The position numbers and the translations under genes were made by a program. The notes under the pieces were generated by a model that searched no databases, had not been told where the DNA came from, and saw only the letters and a list, made by a program, of their open reading frames with translations. Shown here one piece after another: positions 21,773-33,133 of a stretch of DNA of 64,000 nucleotides; position 1 is the first letter of the stretch, and each line of letters begins with the position of its first letter. This DNA comes from Crambe crambe (taxonomy: Eukaryota > Porifera > Demospongiae > Poecilosclerida > Crambeidae): contig OZ004583.1 in NCBI GenBank assembly GCA_963924555.1, forward strand, positions 5,427,501-5,491,500, in the 5' to 3' direction.

Positions 21773-21979
21773 TTAATTAAGTTTGCGATACATTACGTTC
21801 CATTTATTGCACACCACTGCTGGAGAGAAAGTCAAAGAAAACTCGTAGCCCTGGAAGAGTAGCGCCTTGAACCTGTTATGGCACAATGAATTAAAGAGCC
21901 ATCCATCACTATAAAGAAAGAGAGAATAAGCGGCTGAAATTCTTCGAGGGATGTGTCCAACGATTGTAGCATTGCGCAA
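21773..21979 (-). pseudogene. Possible HIRAN-like fragment within the MULE
   Basis: A 68-aa minus-strand frame contains NATIVGHIPRRISAAYSLFL and LFQGYEFSLTF. The GHxPRxIS pattern resembles a block common in sponge and cnidarian proteins, similar to HIRAN-type domains. It lies upstream of the transposase inside the element borders, so it may be a second ORF of the element or captured sequence. Recognition is by pattern only. Confidence 0.3.
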
Positions 21980-22071
21980 TTTCAGATTCCGTCAAATTAA
22001 ATACCGTCATTGGTATTTTTATGAGGAAATCATATAATATAATTCCCGTCAATATTTCCGGCTATACCGTA

Positions 22072-24284
22072 TTTTCATTTGTTTTTCCTCTACGCAAAGA
22101 GATTTTGATAGGAATCATGACTTTCGTCCCATCAATTTTTTGAACTGGTAAATGCACAAAGTTGTCTAGTAGAACCAATCCATTATACAAAATCATAGAT
22201 CTTTTATAGTGTGAGGTCTATCTCCTAGGCATTCTAGCCTTATCATGAGATTGCCATGATGGCAACCTCAGGGTCAAATTTTGCAGCCCCAGTGTTGTAC
22301 TCCAACATTAAGCGCTTGAACAATTATCAAGTACACTCCAATAGCTGTAGGGGATAGAGCTATGGCTACATGTACAGGCATGTAGTTTACCTGCCAGGCT
22401 CACAGTCTGACGGAGGACTCAGTCTCACTTGCTTGCCACAATTCAAAATGTGCTGAAGAGTTTTTGTGTCATGCTAATGTAGCATTCTGACCCCAAATTG
22501 TACGTTATAAAAACAAAGAATATCTAGGAGTAATATGCTTTTGTAACTCTTGGTCACAGTGGCTGCACTCGTTTAGATCACGTCTTTGAAATATGTCTGG
22601 TGGTTAAGCAACTTGTTAGTTCTTGGTCCAGTAATCTTGCAACATGAAAATCAGAATGCCATTTGAACCAAAATTTACAGTTTCCTTTCAAAGGACTTAA
22701 TAGTGGCTTTAGAGTTGGGCTACTTAAAAGGAAGTGATATAAATTTTGTCATGTTGCAAGATCACTGCAATCCACTATGTGTATTTTCTTATTTTCCTGC
22801 TGAAAATAGTCACAATTAACACCTTTACATAGCATGCCTCCAGCTAACCTGAGGCAGCACAGATTCAAATTTAGTGTGAGGTCGTGAACTTTGACCTTCC
22901 TGCAAGGTGAGCTAGTCGATTTTCTTCTTCTCTACTTGGATAAGGGTTCTCGCAATACTGTGAAATGACTTTACAGTATCAGAGGTTCACATGTAACATC
23001 TTGAAACAGTCCAAGACACATTACCACTAATATTTCATCAGAGGTTCGCCTGAAACAGTCCAATATGCAGAGACACATTACCACTAATACTTTATCAGAG
23101 GTTCGCCTGAAACAGTCCAATATGCAGAGACACATTACCACTAATACTTTATCAGAGGTTCGCCTGAAACAGTCCAATATGCAGAGACACATTACCACTA
23201 ATACTTTATCAGAGGTTCGCTGTAACATCTTGAAGGTGATCAAATGGCTGGTGTTTGAAGAGCAGAAGCCATCATTCTCATTGTGTCCCAGTGACTGTTA
23301 GTCTAAGGTATAGAGATTTAGCACTGATGATATTGCTCTCCAACATTTCCAATATACTTGGTGAGCTATTTCAGGAGAATATAATACGAGGTTGAGGATT
23401 GCTGGTTCGCTAGAATAACATTTCAGCGCAAAAAGTAGATTCCAATTTTTGTTACACAATTTTTAAATGCCTATTTGGGAACAGAAACGAATATACTGTA
23501 TTGACAGAAGTGTTGTACATCCTTATCAACCGATGTACATCAACTATATTGGCCACAACATTATTGGGGACACTCCCCCTAGATTGCATATGATTTCTAC
23601 TTTCACTCGATGGTATGAGTGAAAGTGAGCTCTTGACATGTCACCTCCGCTCTAATGCTCTTTATACCTGTGAGTAAAACAGAATGCAAAGGTCACAGTT
23701 TTAGCCCTTGCAATGATTTTAAGTCAAACCAAGGCTTACTTGGTGGTGTTTTTTTTTCCTTTCTCCATATTGTAATGATGAACGGATTTCATGTGTCAAT
23801 GCAATTGACCCATTGCATACACTGATACCTTATCATACAAAAACATTTAGCACTATAGTAATATACTGAAGTTATCAAATTCCCTTTCCTTTCAAATTCA
23901 TTAAAATAGCTAAGTGGTGCTGTATTCATCACGAAATCCACATAGTTTGCTGTAGTTTATTCAAGCAAACTTTGGCAAACTTAGCAAACTAGCTGCCTAG
24001 GCAAGTCTGAGGAGCAAGAGTAGTCGAATAAATCATACCTGGAGTTTTGGGGAGGACAGAGTTTCCAAACGTGTGGCACATGTGAGCCATCTATAGGTTT
24101 AAAATACTCTCTACATGCCAGGTGTTGCCAATTGTGGCACATCATATAGCACCATTACTCCATTGTCCTAAAGCAGTTCAAGAGTACTTATAGAAATTCA
24201 GGAAGAACAAGCCTTGTTGTCCCAATTGCAGGATGAAGAAACCTTGAAGATTGCAAGAAGTGAACTGCATGAATAATTAATTTT
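22072..24284. other. Intergenic
   Basis: No gene seen apart from the minisatellite at 22980-23222. The segment 24180-24290 on the plus strand could encode a short coiled stretch (QEEQALLSQLQDEETLKIA) just upstream of the TRAF-like relic, and may belong to it. Confidence 0.35.
22980..23222. repeat. 57-bp minisatellite
   Basis: Perfect 57-bp periods start at 23041, 23098 and 23155, with a partial copy from 23212 and a diverged first unit from 22980. The unit contains GAGGTTCGCCTGAAACAGTCC and ACACATTACCACTAATAC. The period is a multiple of three and free of stops in two frames, which creates spurious frames on both strands. Near-identity of units suggests recent expansion. Confidence 0.9.
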
Positions 24285-24855
24285 AGGTAAGAGAGCACTT
24301 AATGGTCTTTGTGTCAAATGTGATAATGTTGGTAGAAGTTGTGAATGGGAAGGAACTGTTGGTACTCTAGAAGAACATGTAATTGGCAGGATATGAAACA
24401 GAAAAAGTCGTCGTAAATTGCCATCTTTATATACAAGTACTGATGGATACATGTGCATTATTGTATACCCCAATGGACATATACATGGTGACAATATCGG
24501 TACACATGTATATTTTACATGGCCGTAATGACCAGAACTTGACGTGGCCATTTATTGGAACTGTAGTTACTCAATCAGTTGGCAGATCAGAAGCTCTATC
24601 TTAAAAGAGGGTGATGTGTGTGCTGGAATAAGTGGGGGTTTTCCTGGATTCATAGCCCATAATGAATTTCATACTGGTGAGGCACAGTATTTGAAGGACG
24701 ACACTCTGTACTTTAGAGTATCAGTTGAAGTGACAGGATTGAAAACACATGAACCACTTGACCTGCTGACTCGATTGCAATTAGTATGTAATACAAAATA
24801 CAATAGAAAATTACCATTTCAGTCCTTTGACTTTTTTTCAACACACGTGCATATA
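24285..24855 (+). pseudogene. TRAF-like gene relic (zinc finger plus MATH domain)
   Basis: The first block reads LNGLCVKCDNVGRSCEWEG and TLEEHV, a TRAF-type zinc finger. After a stop it resumes with STDGYMCIIVYPNGHIHGDN, MYILHGRNDQNLTWPF and then GISGFPG-like sequence followed by QYLKDDTLYFRVSVEVTGL, successive strands of the MATH/TRAF-C domain in the right order. At least three frame changes are needed, so it is a pseudogene of a receptor-signalling adaptor. Sponges have many TRAF genes. No RING finger was found upstream. Confidence 0.7.
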
Positions 24856-24929
24856 TAGCATTCCCGGATTCCTTGGTATTGCAACTTTCGACACTATAAA
24901 ATAGTATAATATGCACACATAACAGGACT

Positions 24930-25220
24930 CTCAGGACTTTTCACCGGCAGGGCCAGCTCTCTTCATGCCCTCAGCATCGTTCACATTGGAGTGGAAGTTT
25001 TCCTATAGAATCGTTGGAACTTCATCAAAATGCATTTGGGATGGAAACTTTGCAATCACTCTTGTGATCTTTGTAGGCCTAGAGCCTATTTAGATGAGCA
25101 TGGTTCCTTTGATTTGACATTTTAATAACTTTGGAAACAGATGTTTGGAAAACTTTCGATCAGATATCCCCTCCCGCCCTCACTTGTTTGCTATCTGCCC
25201 CAAACTGTGGCTTCAGCTAA
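24930..25220 (-). pseudogene. Decayed Mutator-like transposase relic
   Basis: Nucleotide similarity to the intact transposase is visible in two blocks. 24940-25020 matches 19985-20130 (CTCTCTTCATG, CTCAGCAT, GTTCACATTGGAG). 25165-25215 matches 20160-20205 (CCTCACTTGTTTGC, CTGCCCCAAACTGTGGCTT). About 140 bp of unrelated DNA separates them. The reading frame is lost. Confidence 0.65.
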
Positions 25221-25979
25221 CATTCCAAGAAAGTTGATATTCTGGAGAAGATGTTCCTGAAGAAGTTCTGATTCTGGACAGGTACGATAGTTAGACCCTT
25301 TTATTGTGGAAGAGCATATCCCACATTTCCACTGGTAGTTCTCTGATCTAAGCTGTCTGTGCAGCATTCTGTAGTGCTGGTTGCACAGCTTAATGTCTCA
25401 CTATTCAAGGGCGAACAATTCAAAATATTGCCAATGTCTCCACATGATACCAATTTTGTACTGCATGTCAGGCTTGTTACATTCTGGTACTTCACATATC
25501 TTTGAGGAGCAGCTATCCACTAGCCAAGCTTCTGTTGTGGCCACCCCTCCTTGGCTGTTGAAAACATTTGGATGAAAAATGCAAAAGACGAGACCAAGCA
25601 GAAATGTCATCTATGTCAGCAATTACAGAATTAAGGATAGATGTCAGTTTCCAAGCAGCACATTCACGCGAACCACGAGGCAGTCTCTTTAAAATTCTCA
25701 CTGAAGACAATTTAGGAGGTTCAGTTTTTGACTGAGAGTGAAAACTATCGGTTAGACTTGATTCGAAATAAAAAGAAATTGTGAGAATGATTACATTAGA
25801 ACTATTTTTTGTGAGAATGATTGATTACATTTTAAATAAAAAGAACTGTTGGTTTGCTGTCACTTGCTCTGCTTTATTATGTTTTTGATCTTGTCCTGTA
25901 TATTTTGTGGTGTCCTTCCCTCAAACTGCATATCTCTCTGGTACTCTCTAAGGAGATGTGATAACTGGACTTGTGCCTG
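25221..25979. other. Intergenic with uncertain open frames
   Basis: Several overlapping frames of about 65 codons occur on both strands (25301-25710). None shows a domain or conserved splice layout. Confidence 0.3.
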
Positions 25980-26170
25980 ATCCCTCCCTCACCCCAGAGT
26001 AGGACCCGGGGACCACCTGTCCATCCGGATCTCGATCAAACACGTCTATACCATGCTGAATGTTCGCTAGGACAATCTTGTCCAACCAGCGCACCATGTT
26101 CGCTTTGGTTGCAGCAGGGCTGGCCCCTTGGAGGCCTGATGGTGCCTGCGGCAGCCCTCACTTTCCGGTT
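25980..26170 (-). repeat. Recurrent coding module RWLDKIVLANIQ (copy 1)
   Basis: The minus strand reads MVRWLDKIVLANIQHGIDVF then DRDPDGQVVPGSYSGVREG, open over about 45 codons and preceded by a Gly/Pro/Ala-rich stretch. The same module appears at 32215-32345 (-), 58031-58208 (+) and, degraded, 60430-60560 (+). At the first three loci it lies upstream of a Mutator-like transposase relic on the same strand. It may be the N-terminal part or a second gene of that MULE subfamily. The function is unknown. Confidence 0.55.
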
Positions 26171-27782
26171 CGTAAGTACTCCAACTATCATTGAAATAGC
26201 ATATCATGCGAATACACATGGTCAACGAGTAATCCAATAATTATCTTTTAGTACCCAAAATATTAAATAAAAAATTTAATCTTTCATTTCAAAGCGAGGG
26301 TTTTTAGTGTCCGATGTGTCTCCATTCAAGATAAGAATGGGCCGAGTCTGGGATATGATGTCAAGTTGTGTCCCCTGCCACGAGATCCACTCGTAACCTT
26401 CATTCGTCCACAGGAGAGGCGTGGGACACGGGAGGCCATGGCTGCAGTCCACGACATTACTTCGCTGCTACCTAGAGCAGCAATTATTCCAGCTGCACTT
26501 TATGCAGCTTTATGGTAATTACCATTTACATATGGTTAGCTGTTGTGGTCAAATTGATACGAGATTAAGGTAAGGGACAAGTAGAATCATTAGCTATAGT
26601 ATTGAGTAACATAGTGAATAAAAGTTCCAAGATGCACATTGTGTCAGGGATGCCATCTTCAGTTTTCTACTCCTGCCAACAGTGATGCACGCACTCTAGC
26701 AGGACAATGGTCAGAGATAGGACCATGAACTCGTAGAAGTTTTGCCTTCGTGAGCTGCACCGATCCATTGCAAATCGTACAGCGATCTTGGTATATGTAG
26801 CGACGCCCCCCACTAATAGCATTCTCTTCAGCATCGTCATTTTTCGTCACGGAACAGTCACTCGCCATTTTTGAAAATTTGAATTTTTAAAACATTTTTT
26901 TAAACAGATTATTTTCAGGTCTACTTTCGTAATATAAAATACAGTATTTGATTAGATATTGCCTGTGTTTGTTTACAGAGGTGGCATTCTATGCATGGTC
27001 TATCTTTTTGGACATCAAGTGGAGGGAGACTGCTTCGAGTTCCAGTTGCCATTGTCACGCAAATAAGCCTCCTTGATATTTTTAGGAAAGTCTTCAAAAG
27101 TTGCTCTTTGAAATGCTCTTTTAAAAGTATACAAAAAAAATTACAAAAAATATAACTCCTTTATTTTTCACTCTATACAGGAGATCTTTATATCAAAATG
27201 TAGCCTTTTGAATGTGCTTTTTCAAGTTATAGCGTGATCAAAACTTATGACCTCACTTGTTAGAATTCATATAGTGCAACCAGGCATGCTGTTATAATTC
27301 AATAAGAAGTTGAAAATCTCTCATAATTCACTTGTGGCATGTTAGTTTTCCCAAATAATTTGACCAGTGATGGAGTACAGTGTAATCTATAATATTGGCT
27401 TACATGGTTACCATGGTAACGTATTTCCGCGGTTTTATTTGCATATATCCAATTTTTTTTAAAAGTCTAAGTATATTTGTACATCTACATATAATCAATT
27501 TCCCCCCCCCCCCCCCCCCCCCCAATAGTTTTGAAGTACACACCTATCAAAACATTTCATATTGAACAAAATTTTCGTGAATTCCTTTATTTCGTGTATA
27601 CGATTAAATAATAGTAATTGGATCTGCTAGCGCCAAAGGTATGTCTTCACTCAAAAACAAAAATTAATTCGCTCTGATTGATAAAATATATAGTGAAAGG
27701 ATTGTTGTAATGATCTTATTGACAAAAAAGTATAAAATGCATGAATCAACTGAATTATGAATGAACGAAGAAAAGGCGAAAA
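26171..27782. other. Intergenic with two candidate frames
   Basis: A plus-strand frame of about 72 codons without a start (26303-26518, RCVSIQDKNGPSLGYDV ... PALYAALW) follows a possible acceptor. A minus-strand frame at 26659-26868 (MASDCSVTKNDDAEENA, then RCTICNGS and HCPARV) has spaced Cys/His residues. Neither could be assigned. A 22-base C tract lies at 27502-27523. Confidence 0.3.
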
Positions 27783-29560
27783 TTACTGCTGTAGTGAAAT
27801 GCGACGATGTGATGCAACAGACTTATATTTTTTTACTAGTTTTTCCAAGTCTGAACCTCCAGGAACACCTTCAAGATATCCAAACATGTAGTGTTTACTC
27901 TTCCTGTAGTACTTCTGAATATTTTCTAGGGACACAGTATCTAATGCTGGAATTATATTCTTTCGTAGACTTTGTATATTGTATTTACAGTAAGCTTTAG
28001 TATGACGCTTTGCCTGAGACCAGACACGTTCTATAGGGTTAAGTTCACAGTGATATTTAGGTAACATGTACATTATATAATTATTATCTTCACATAAGTA
28101 TCGTTCTATTCTAGATTTTTCATATTTAAAGTCCGGGTGTTCACGCAGTACTTCTCGCATTTTGTTGGCATTCATGCCATGTGTAACAATGTTATTGACT
28201 GACTCATTATATTGGATTGTGGTTTATTTCCATCCTTAATTATGTAATTTGTGACGTCATATAATCACGTGATTAATAATACTTTTTGGGGTCTTGCTAT
28301 AATTCTATAAGATTGAAACATTGAAAGTGACTCGAGTTACACATGCGTGTTGACACCTCTCTCTTCTAAAACCATGCGCATTCCCTTAGCTACGCCAGAA
28401 GAAGTGACCATTCTTTGAACTTTGCCACCCCACCACCCATCACGCATGACATGCTGCTTGCCACCAGGATTGACATTCATCTTGGATACATCCAAAGCAT
28501 CGTTGGCCATGGCAGCTGCTGTGATCAAAAATCCACACTACTCTCCATCCTTCTGTTCTAGGGTATTTAATTTTGACTATTTTTACTGCTTCTTTTATTT
28601 GTAACATAAATTTATCTGACGTCCAATAACCTTCCTTTGACTCCCCATACTCTAACAACTGCCGTGCATACATCTTTGCTTTAGGATCTTCTATTTTCGC
28701 TCTATCATACTCCTCTTGAGTTAATGCTAAGTAACCGTTTTTTTCATCTATAAAATCTGACACCATTATACCACTACCTTTAGATTTAGGTCTCATTACA
28801 CTAGTTCCTTTTTCTGCCCAAAGTGTGGGCTGGTCGTCGTTTGCCTGAAATGTGGATTCGTCGTGAAATATAACTACAGTTTTATCTACATTACCAGTTG
28901 GAGCAGGTATGTCAGCTGGAAGAGCTTTCTTGGCGTCTTCTGTTGGTGCATTATCTTTGCTCAAGAAACCTAATCCTACCATTTTACGTAAAAACTTCTT
29001 ACAGTACTCGACTACATCTTCCCGTTCATGTCCATCTACATATGTACCCTTCTTCTTCAAAACAACTTCAAATCCAAGTTCATGCATCCATTTACGTGCT
29101 GTTTCCAAACCAATCTTTCTCGGATACCCTGGCTCCAATATTTCGTTTCTAAGCAGATCATTATTAACATACTCACAAAATCCTCCTGCAGTTAAGTTAG
29201 GTTTACCTTTAACATTACTATTATTACGTATGTACTTGGCTGCCTTCTTATTTAAGTGTTCATTATTCCAGACTACACCATCACGTTCATATTTACCACT
29301 ATACGACTCCGGTATATCTCACCATTATCTAAAAAGGACGATCTCCAATTAACTATGGTCATCATAGACTTCCCAGTCATAATTCCAGCTAGTTCTGCAG
29401 TTCTAGTGGCTCCAATAGAAAGGTGTTTTTCCAACTGAAAGGCTAGAAATAACCCCAGCGAAACCTTGTCATCCCTATCAAGTTGAAGTGCCCATTCTTC
29501 ACAGAAATTATCAACTACATAGTATCTGTTTACGGTGAGCTCTTCCTTGTGGTATAACTA
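27783..29560 (-). pseudogene. IS630/Tc1-related DDE transposase relic
   Basis: Reading from the right, the frame gives an N-terminal block (YYVVDNFCEEWALQLDRDD), a frame change near 29320, then KKAAKYIRNN, GYPRKIGLETARKWMHELG and KKGTYVDGHEREDVVEYCKK. The catalytic core has IFHDESTFQANDDQ (first D), RVVWIFDHSSCHG (second D) and LNPIERVWSQAKRH (final E). The frame breaks again after SSCHG, and a 170-bp insert (28177-28346) separates GVNTH from MNANKMREVL. I recognise this as the DDE family with PKSKGSGIMVSDF, common in fungi and some invertebrates. Two or more frameshifts make it dead. Confidence 0.8.
28177..28346. repeat. 170-bp insertion with 10-bp inverted ends
   Basis: The insert interrupts the DDE transposase reading frame and is bounded by CATGTGTAAC at 28177 and GTTACACATG at 28337. 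Removing it rejoins the protein sequence GVNTH-GMNANKM. It is a small MITE-like insertion. Confidence 0.6.
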
Positions 29561-29803
29561 GAAATCTAGACAGGCTAGACTAAAGCGAGACGAGTGAGTA
29601 GCTAGAGGCAGGCTCTTAGCTAGCTATGCAACAACTATATTTCACAGTAGGTTTAGCTATCTATTCTTAGACTTAACGACACAAGTATAACATTAGTTAA
29701 GTGAGGCAAAAATTACAGAACATTAGTGAAATACATAGCGCAGGGCGCATGGCCCACCACAAAGTGAGGAAATAACATGACCAAGGGAGGAGCATACTTC
29801 AAA

Positions 29804-30070
29804 TTAGGTCAAAGTACAATAAAGTGAGTGAACAGTATCACACTTCAAACTTTCATCTAAGTCAAATGAAGGGTCTATAGACTCATTGTCTGTGTCTAGA
29901 GCATCAGACATTTCAAGGAGCTCAGACAAACCTGAAACTTCCAAATTCACAGGTGATACTAAGGACAGGTTGCTAGAAGATGCATCTCCAGATTCTAGCC
30001 TCTGTTTGACTCTTCTGGCCTTATCCAAGTTTGTCCTTGAAGCCCTCTGCCTCTTCTTCTTGGGTGGCAT
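29804..30070 (-). pseudogene. Basic N-terminal segment, probably of the DDE transposase
   Basis: An ATG at 30070 starts MPPKKKRQRASRTNLDKARR, a nuclear-localisation-like basic start, followed by a Ser/acidic stretch (EMSDALDTDNESIDPSFDLD). It lies on the same strand about 240 bp upstream of the DDE transposase relic. An intron or deletion would have to connect them (an acceptor-like TTTCTAG lies near 29565). The link is inferred. Confidence 0.4.
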
Positions 30071-31344
30071 AGCTTCAAATCCAAGGAAGAACTCTCAGAA
30101 GTGGAGAACTAAACAGCTGATTTTCCTGGCTACTGTGCGGTAAAAAAATGATGACATCATTACCCATAATTTTTTTTTAAAGTGATGTCATAGCCCACCC
30201 AAATTGGTGGGCAAGCTGTAACTTTTGAACTAAGTGGCCTAGAGAGCTGATCAACACATCAGCGTGTAGAGCAGGTAAAGGGCAAAGCAAAGAAGTGTAA
30301 AGTAAGTGCATAGCATGCTTCAATCACAAGTTATGACCGGAAGTGGTTTTTTTAAACTGGATGCCTGGGTGCACTATACTACTCCAGACACTTAAGTGCT
30401 AACCACTTCCTACGTTTTACACTCTTAGAGTACCCATAGAAGTATAATTAGAGCTGGAGAAAAGGTCATATCATCAAAAATGAATTTTTTTAAAAATTCA
30501 TTTACCAAAATTTGACTTTTTGAGTCTTGTATTACACTTATCCCCACCATGGATGAGTTTCACAAAATTTCTCCAATTCAAAAGATAGAGCAGAAAGAGA
30601 GCTTTAAAATGATATCTTAAAAAGTGGTATACATAAAAATTTAAGGAAGTTATGATTTTTTTCAACTCGAAAAATGATCATTTTGAAAAAAGACTAAAAC
30701 GTGTAAATGTGTAAACGGTATAGGGTTTTTTAGGTGAATTGTTCTTTCAAGGATCCAGCCTTCACTCTAATGCATATATGCATAGAACAAAATAAAAAGG
30801 AGGGTAAATAACAAGATTTTATAATTAGAGGCCTGGTATAAGGCTCAGAGCAATTTGCACAATGTCTTGTTGCCAGGACAAGAGTCGGTGAGTTTGCAAC
30901 ATCATCACAGTCCAAAATAAGAGGGAAAAAGAAGGCATCAGAGCCACCCCTGCATCGAGAATACTTGACTATCACTATATCAAACAAAATTTCTGAATAG
31001 AGCAGCTCAGGGCAGCACATCTCCACTCAAAAATGGTCCACACCGATACGACTGTGTGTCCCCTGGATATATACCACACCCAGGTTTGTGCAAGAGACTC
31101 TGTGATTACAGGCGGCCAAATCATCACTTGCCACACGAGTACACTAAGACTTACAACTTACCAGTGATTTGTCAATCCATTCTAGTGTGTGTGTGTATGT
31201 AAAAGAAAACAGTAAATAACATAGTTCATAATGTATATAGTAGGGAGTAACTTTCCTGAAAGGAATGGCAGTCAACTTTCCTAAAAGGAATGGATTGGCA
31301 AGCTCAGTCTTACAATCATTGCTCGCCTCCGAAAAGTGTCCAGT
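30071..31344. other. Intergenic
   Basis: Holds a GCCCACC/GGTGGGC hairpin near 30190. A minus-strand frame at 30730-31026 has scattered Cys (MEMCCPELL ... RHCANCSEPY) and could be a degenerate exon, but no family is recognised. Confidence 0.3.
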
Positions 31345-32155
31345 TTAGAATCCACCAGCTTCGTATGTTACTCCCTCTTCCACACATTTCTCCATCACCC
31401 GCTTCGACTTCCTTCTCTTCTTGGCCTCCTCAGCCTCCCTAGACTGTGACCTCTTGATTCGATAGGAATCTTGAGCAGCTAGATTGGCCTTACAGAGAGG
31501 GCCAGCATGTGTGCCGAGACGCTCTATGACCGAAGCCAAAGATTGTCTCCCACTGTTGAATACGAGCACAGCATGACTTACAGTGATCTCAACGGTGGCT
31601 TTCGTAGAGAATTCAATCTTTGGTGACCGAGCCCACACAAGGCTGTTGAAGGATTCGTTCAGATTTTGGGTATCCCCCCGCAGGCACTTCTTCAGCAGCT
31701 CATATGGAACAAAGTCTGGTGGAATCATGGTGTTATGTGGTAGTATTTCATGATGAAGGGCTAGTGCTTTTTGGTATTTGCACCAGCTGTCAGCACCCAC
31801 TGGACAACGATCGTGCTGTGGTTCCTCATCAGTAGAGAGAGAATGGTAGAACGCAGCCCAGCAAGCCTCCGTCATCCCCTTCAGATCGTTGGGATGATCT
31901 CCCGTAGTACTGCCCCAGGATGTCCACAGTGCCATTATTCATGACACCAGTGATCAAATGGCTTTCAGCTTCCACTATGGCATCCTGGAGTTTCTTGACC
32001 GCTTCATCTTCCTTCCCTTTCCCCTTCCCCCTCCCTCTTCCTCTTCCCTTCCCTACCGACTTCTGCATTCCTTTTAGTTTCTTCAATTCCTCCTTCAATT
32101 CGTTCGCCCTCGCATCCTTCTTGTCCTTTGCAATCGTCCTCTTCACACCCCTCAA
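31345..32155 (-). pseudogene. Mutator-like transposase relic, C-terminal half
   Basis: The upstream frame (RGVKRTIAKDKKDARANELK, then DILGQYYGR) joins, after one frame change near 31900, to HPNDLKGMTEACWAAFYHSL, GADSWCKYQKALAL and TQNLNESFNSLVW, which includes the catalytic Glu. It ends EEGVTYEAGGF, matching the intact transposase tail (TEGVTYSAGAF). Both catalytic Asp regions are missing. The RWLDKIVLANIQ module lies just upstream on the same strand. Confidence 0.8.
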
Positions 32156-32214
32156 CCGTTGAGGGAAGTAAAGGAAAGGCCTAGTCCTGTGCCTGGTGCA
32201 TAAAAATGCAGCAG

Positions 32215-32345
32215 TTGATATGTCCTAACACCAGCTGTTGACTGTGCTGCTGAATGTTTGCCAGCACTATTTTGTCTAGCCAACGGACCAGGTTTGTTTT
32301 TGTTGCAGCAGGGGTGGCCTGTTGGTGCCTGTGGTAGCCCAGCAG
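32215..32345 (-). repeat. Recurrent coding module RWLDKIVLANIQ (copy 2)
   Basis: The minus strand reads PATPAATKTNLVRWLDKIVL and ANIQ, then diverges. It sits between a Penelope-type end (32597-32715) and the Mutator-like relic, in the same order as the copy at 58031-58208. Confidence 0.55.
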
Positions 32346-32596
32346 CCTCATGTATGTCACAGTCTAAAGCCCAAATTATAGAAAAACTTGGGTCACCCCA
32401 GTCGTCGTCATAGTCTGTATAATAATCAGATGACAGGGAGCACCACGATTCATACCTGTTATTTACCTATATCTCGTTTCTTCTCTTTAGCCATTTCTCT
32501 AGATCTATAATGTGATAGAATGAGAAAAGGGCGTTTGTTGTAAATTTCTTATTCTTACAAAAATCACAACCAAATAACTTCCAATCTAAAAGCCTA

Positions 32597-32715
32597 GCCT
32601 TCCTCGGGGCTGAAACGGTAGAATGTTCAACAGATGGCCACACCAAGGATGGAGTGAAGGTATTAATTTTGACGGCCAAAGTTGAACATTCTAACATTTC
32701 AGCCCTGAGGAAGGC
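32597..32715. repeat. 35-bp inverted repeat of Penelope-like terminal sequence
   Basis: The arms 32597-32631 and 32681-32715 are reverse complements with about three mismatches (GTTGAACATTCTA ... CAGCCC[CT]GAGGAAGGC). The right arm continues as a degenerate form of the hammerhead-like sequence seen at 33555 (CTGAGGAAGGCCAGAGTAGCC). Two divergent relatives occur at 57768 and 60232. These look like decayed pseudo-LTR ends arranged head to head. Confidence 0.6.
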
Positions 32716-32729
32716 CAGAGTAGCCGGTC

Positions 32730-33133
32730 CAAACATAGATTTTTATATTTGGTTGTGATATCAAAGGCAGTTTGGTATCAAGAGCAATCATGTCCACAGG
32801 TGCAAATACAAGCTTAGCCAACAGAGCAGTGTCTTCCCAAATCTTTAAACCTCACCAATATTGTAGGTAGAAGCATTGTGAAGACCTGCAGATCCTTACA
32901 GAGGAAACATTTGGCCTCTTCGAGGTCAACTGTTACTTTATTGAAAGTTTTTGCACGGGTGATTTCTGTTCCAATAACACATTAAATCTTATTAATTTTG
33001 GCATAAAAGGATTTTAAGAACTGTTTATGAATTATAAGGAAGAATATAGGCTCACTGAGTGGGGAAAAAAAAAGATTTATACAGTTCAAATCTGACTGGA
33101 ATAAACATTGCATTCTGCTACACACCATATTAA
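32730..33133. other. No gene recognised
   Basis: This may be decayed body of the Penelope-like element whose endonuclease follows; no RT motif is readable. Confidence 0.35.

Larger units (their letters stand above)
18737..22071 (-). mobile_element. Mutator-like (MULE) DNA transposon, apparently complete
   Basis: The left end (18737-18765, CCGTATAGCCGGAA...TGACG) and right end (reverse complement of about 22044-22071) are imperfect inverted repeats sharing about 20 of 25 positions. Between them lies one intact 636-aa transposase on the minus strand. No clean 8-11-bp target duplication could be read at the flanks, so the exact borders are uncertain. The protein family supports Mutator-like assignment. 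Confidence 0.65.

Noticed and set aside
22971..23301. Repeat-containing open frames, at first sight CRISPR-like spacing
   Set aside because: Units are contiguous and identical with no unique spacers; it is a minisatellite in a eukaryotic genome.
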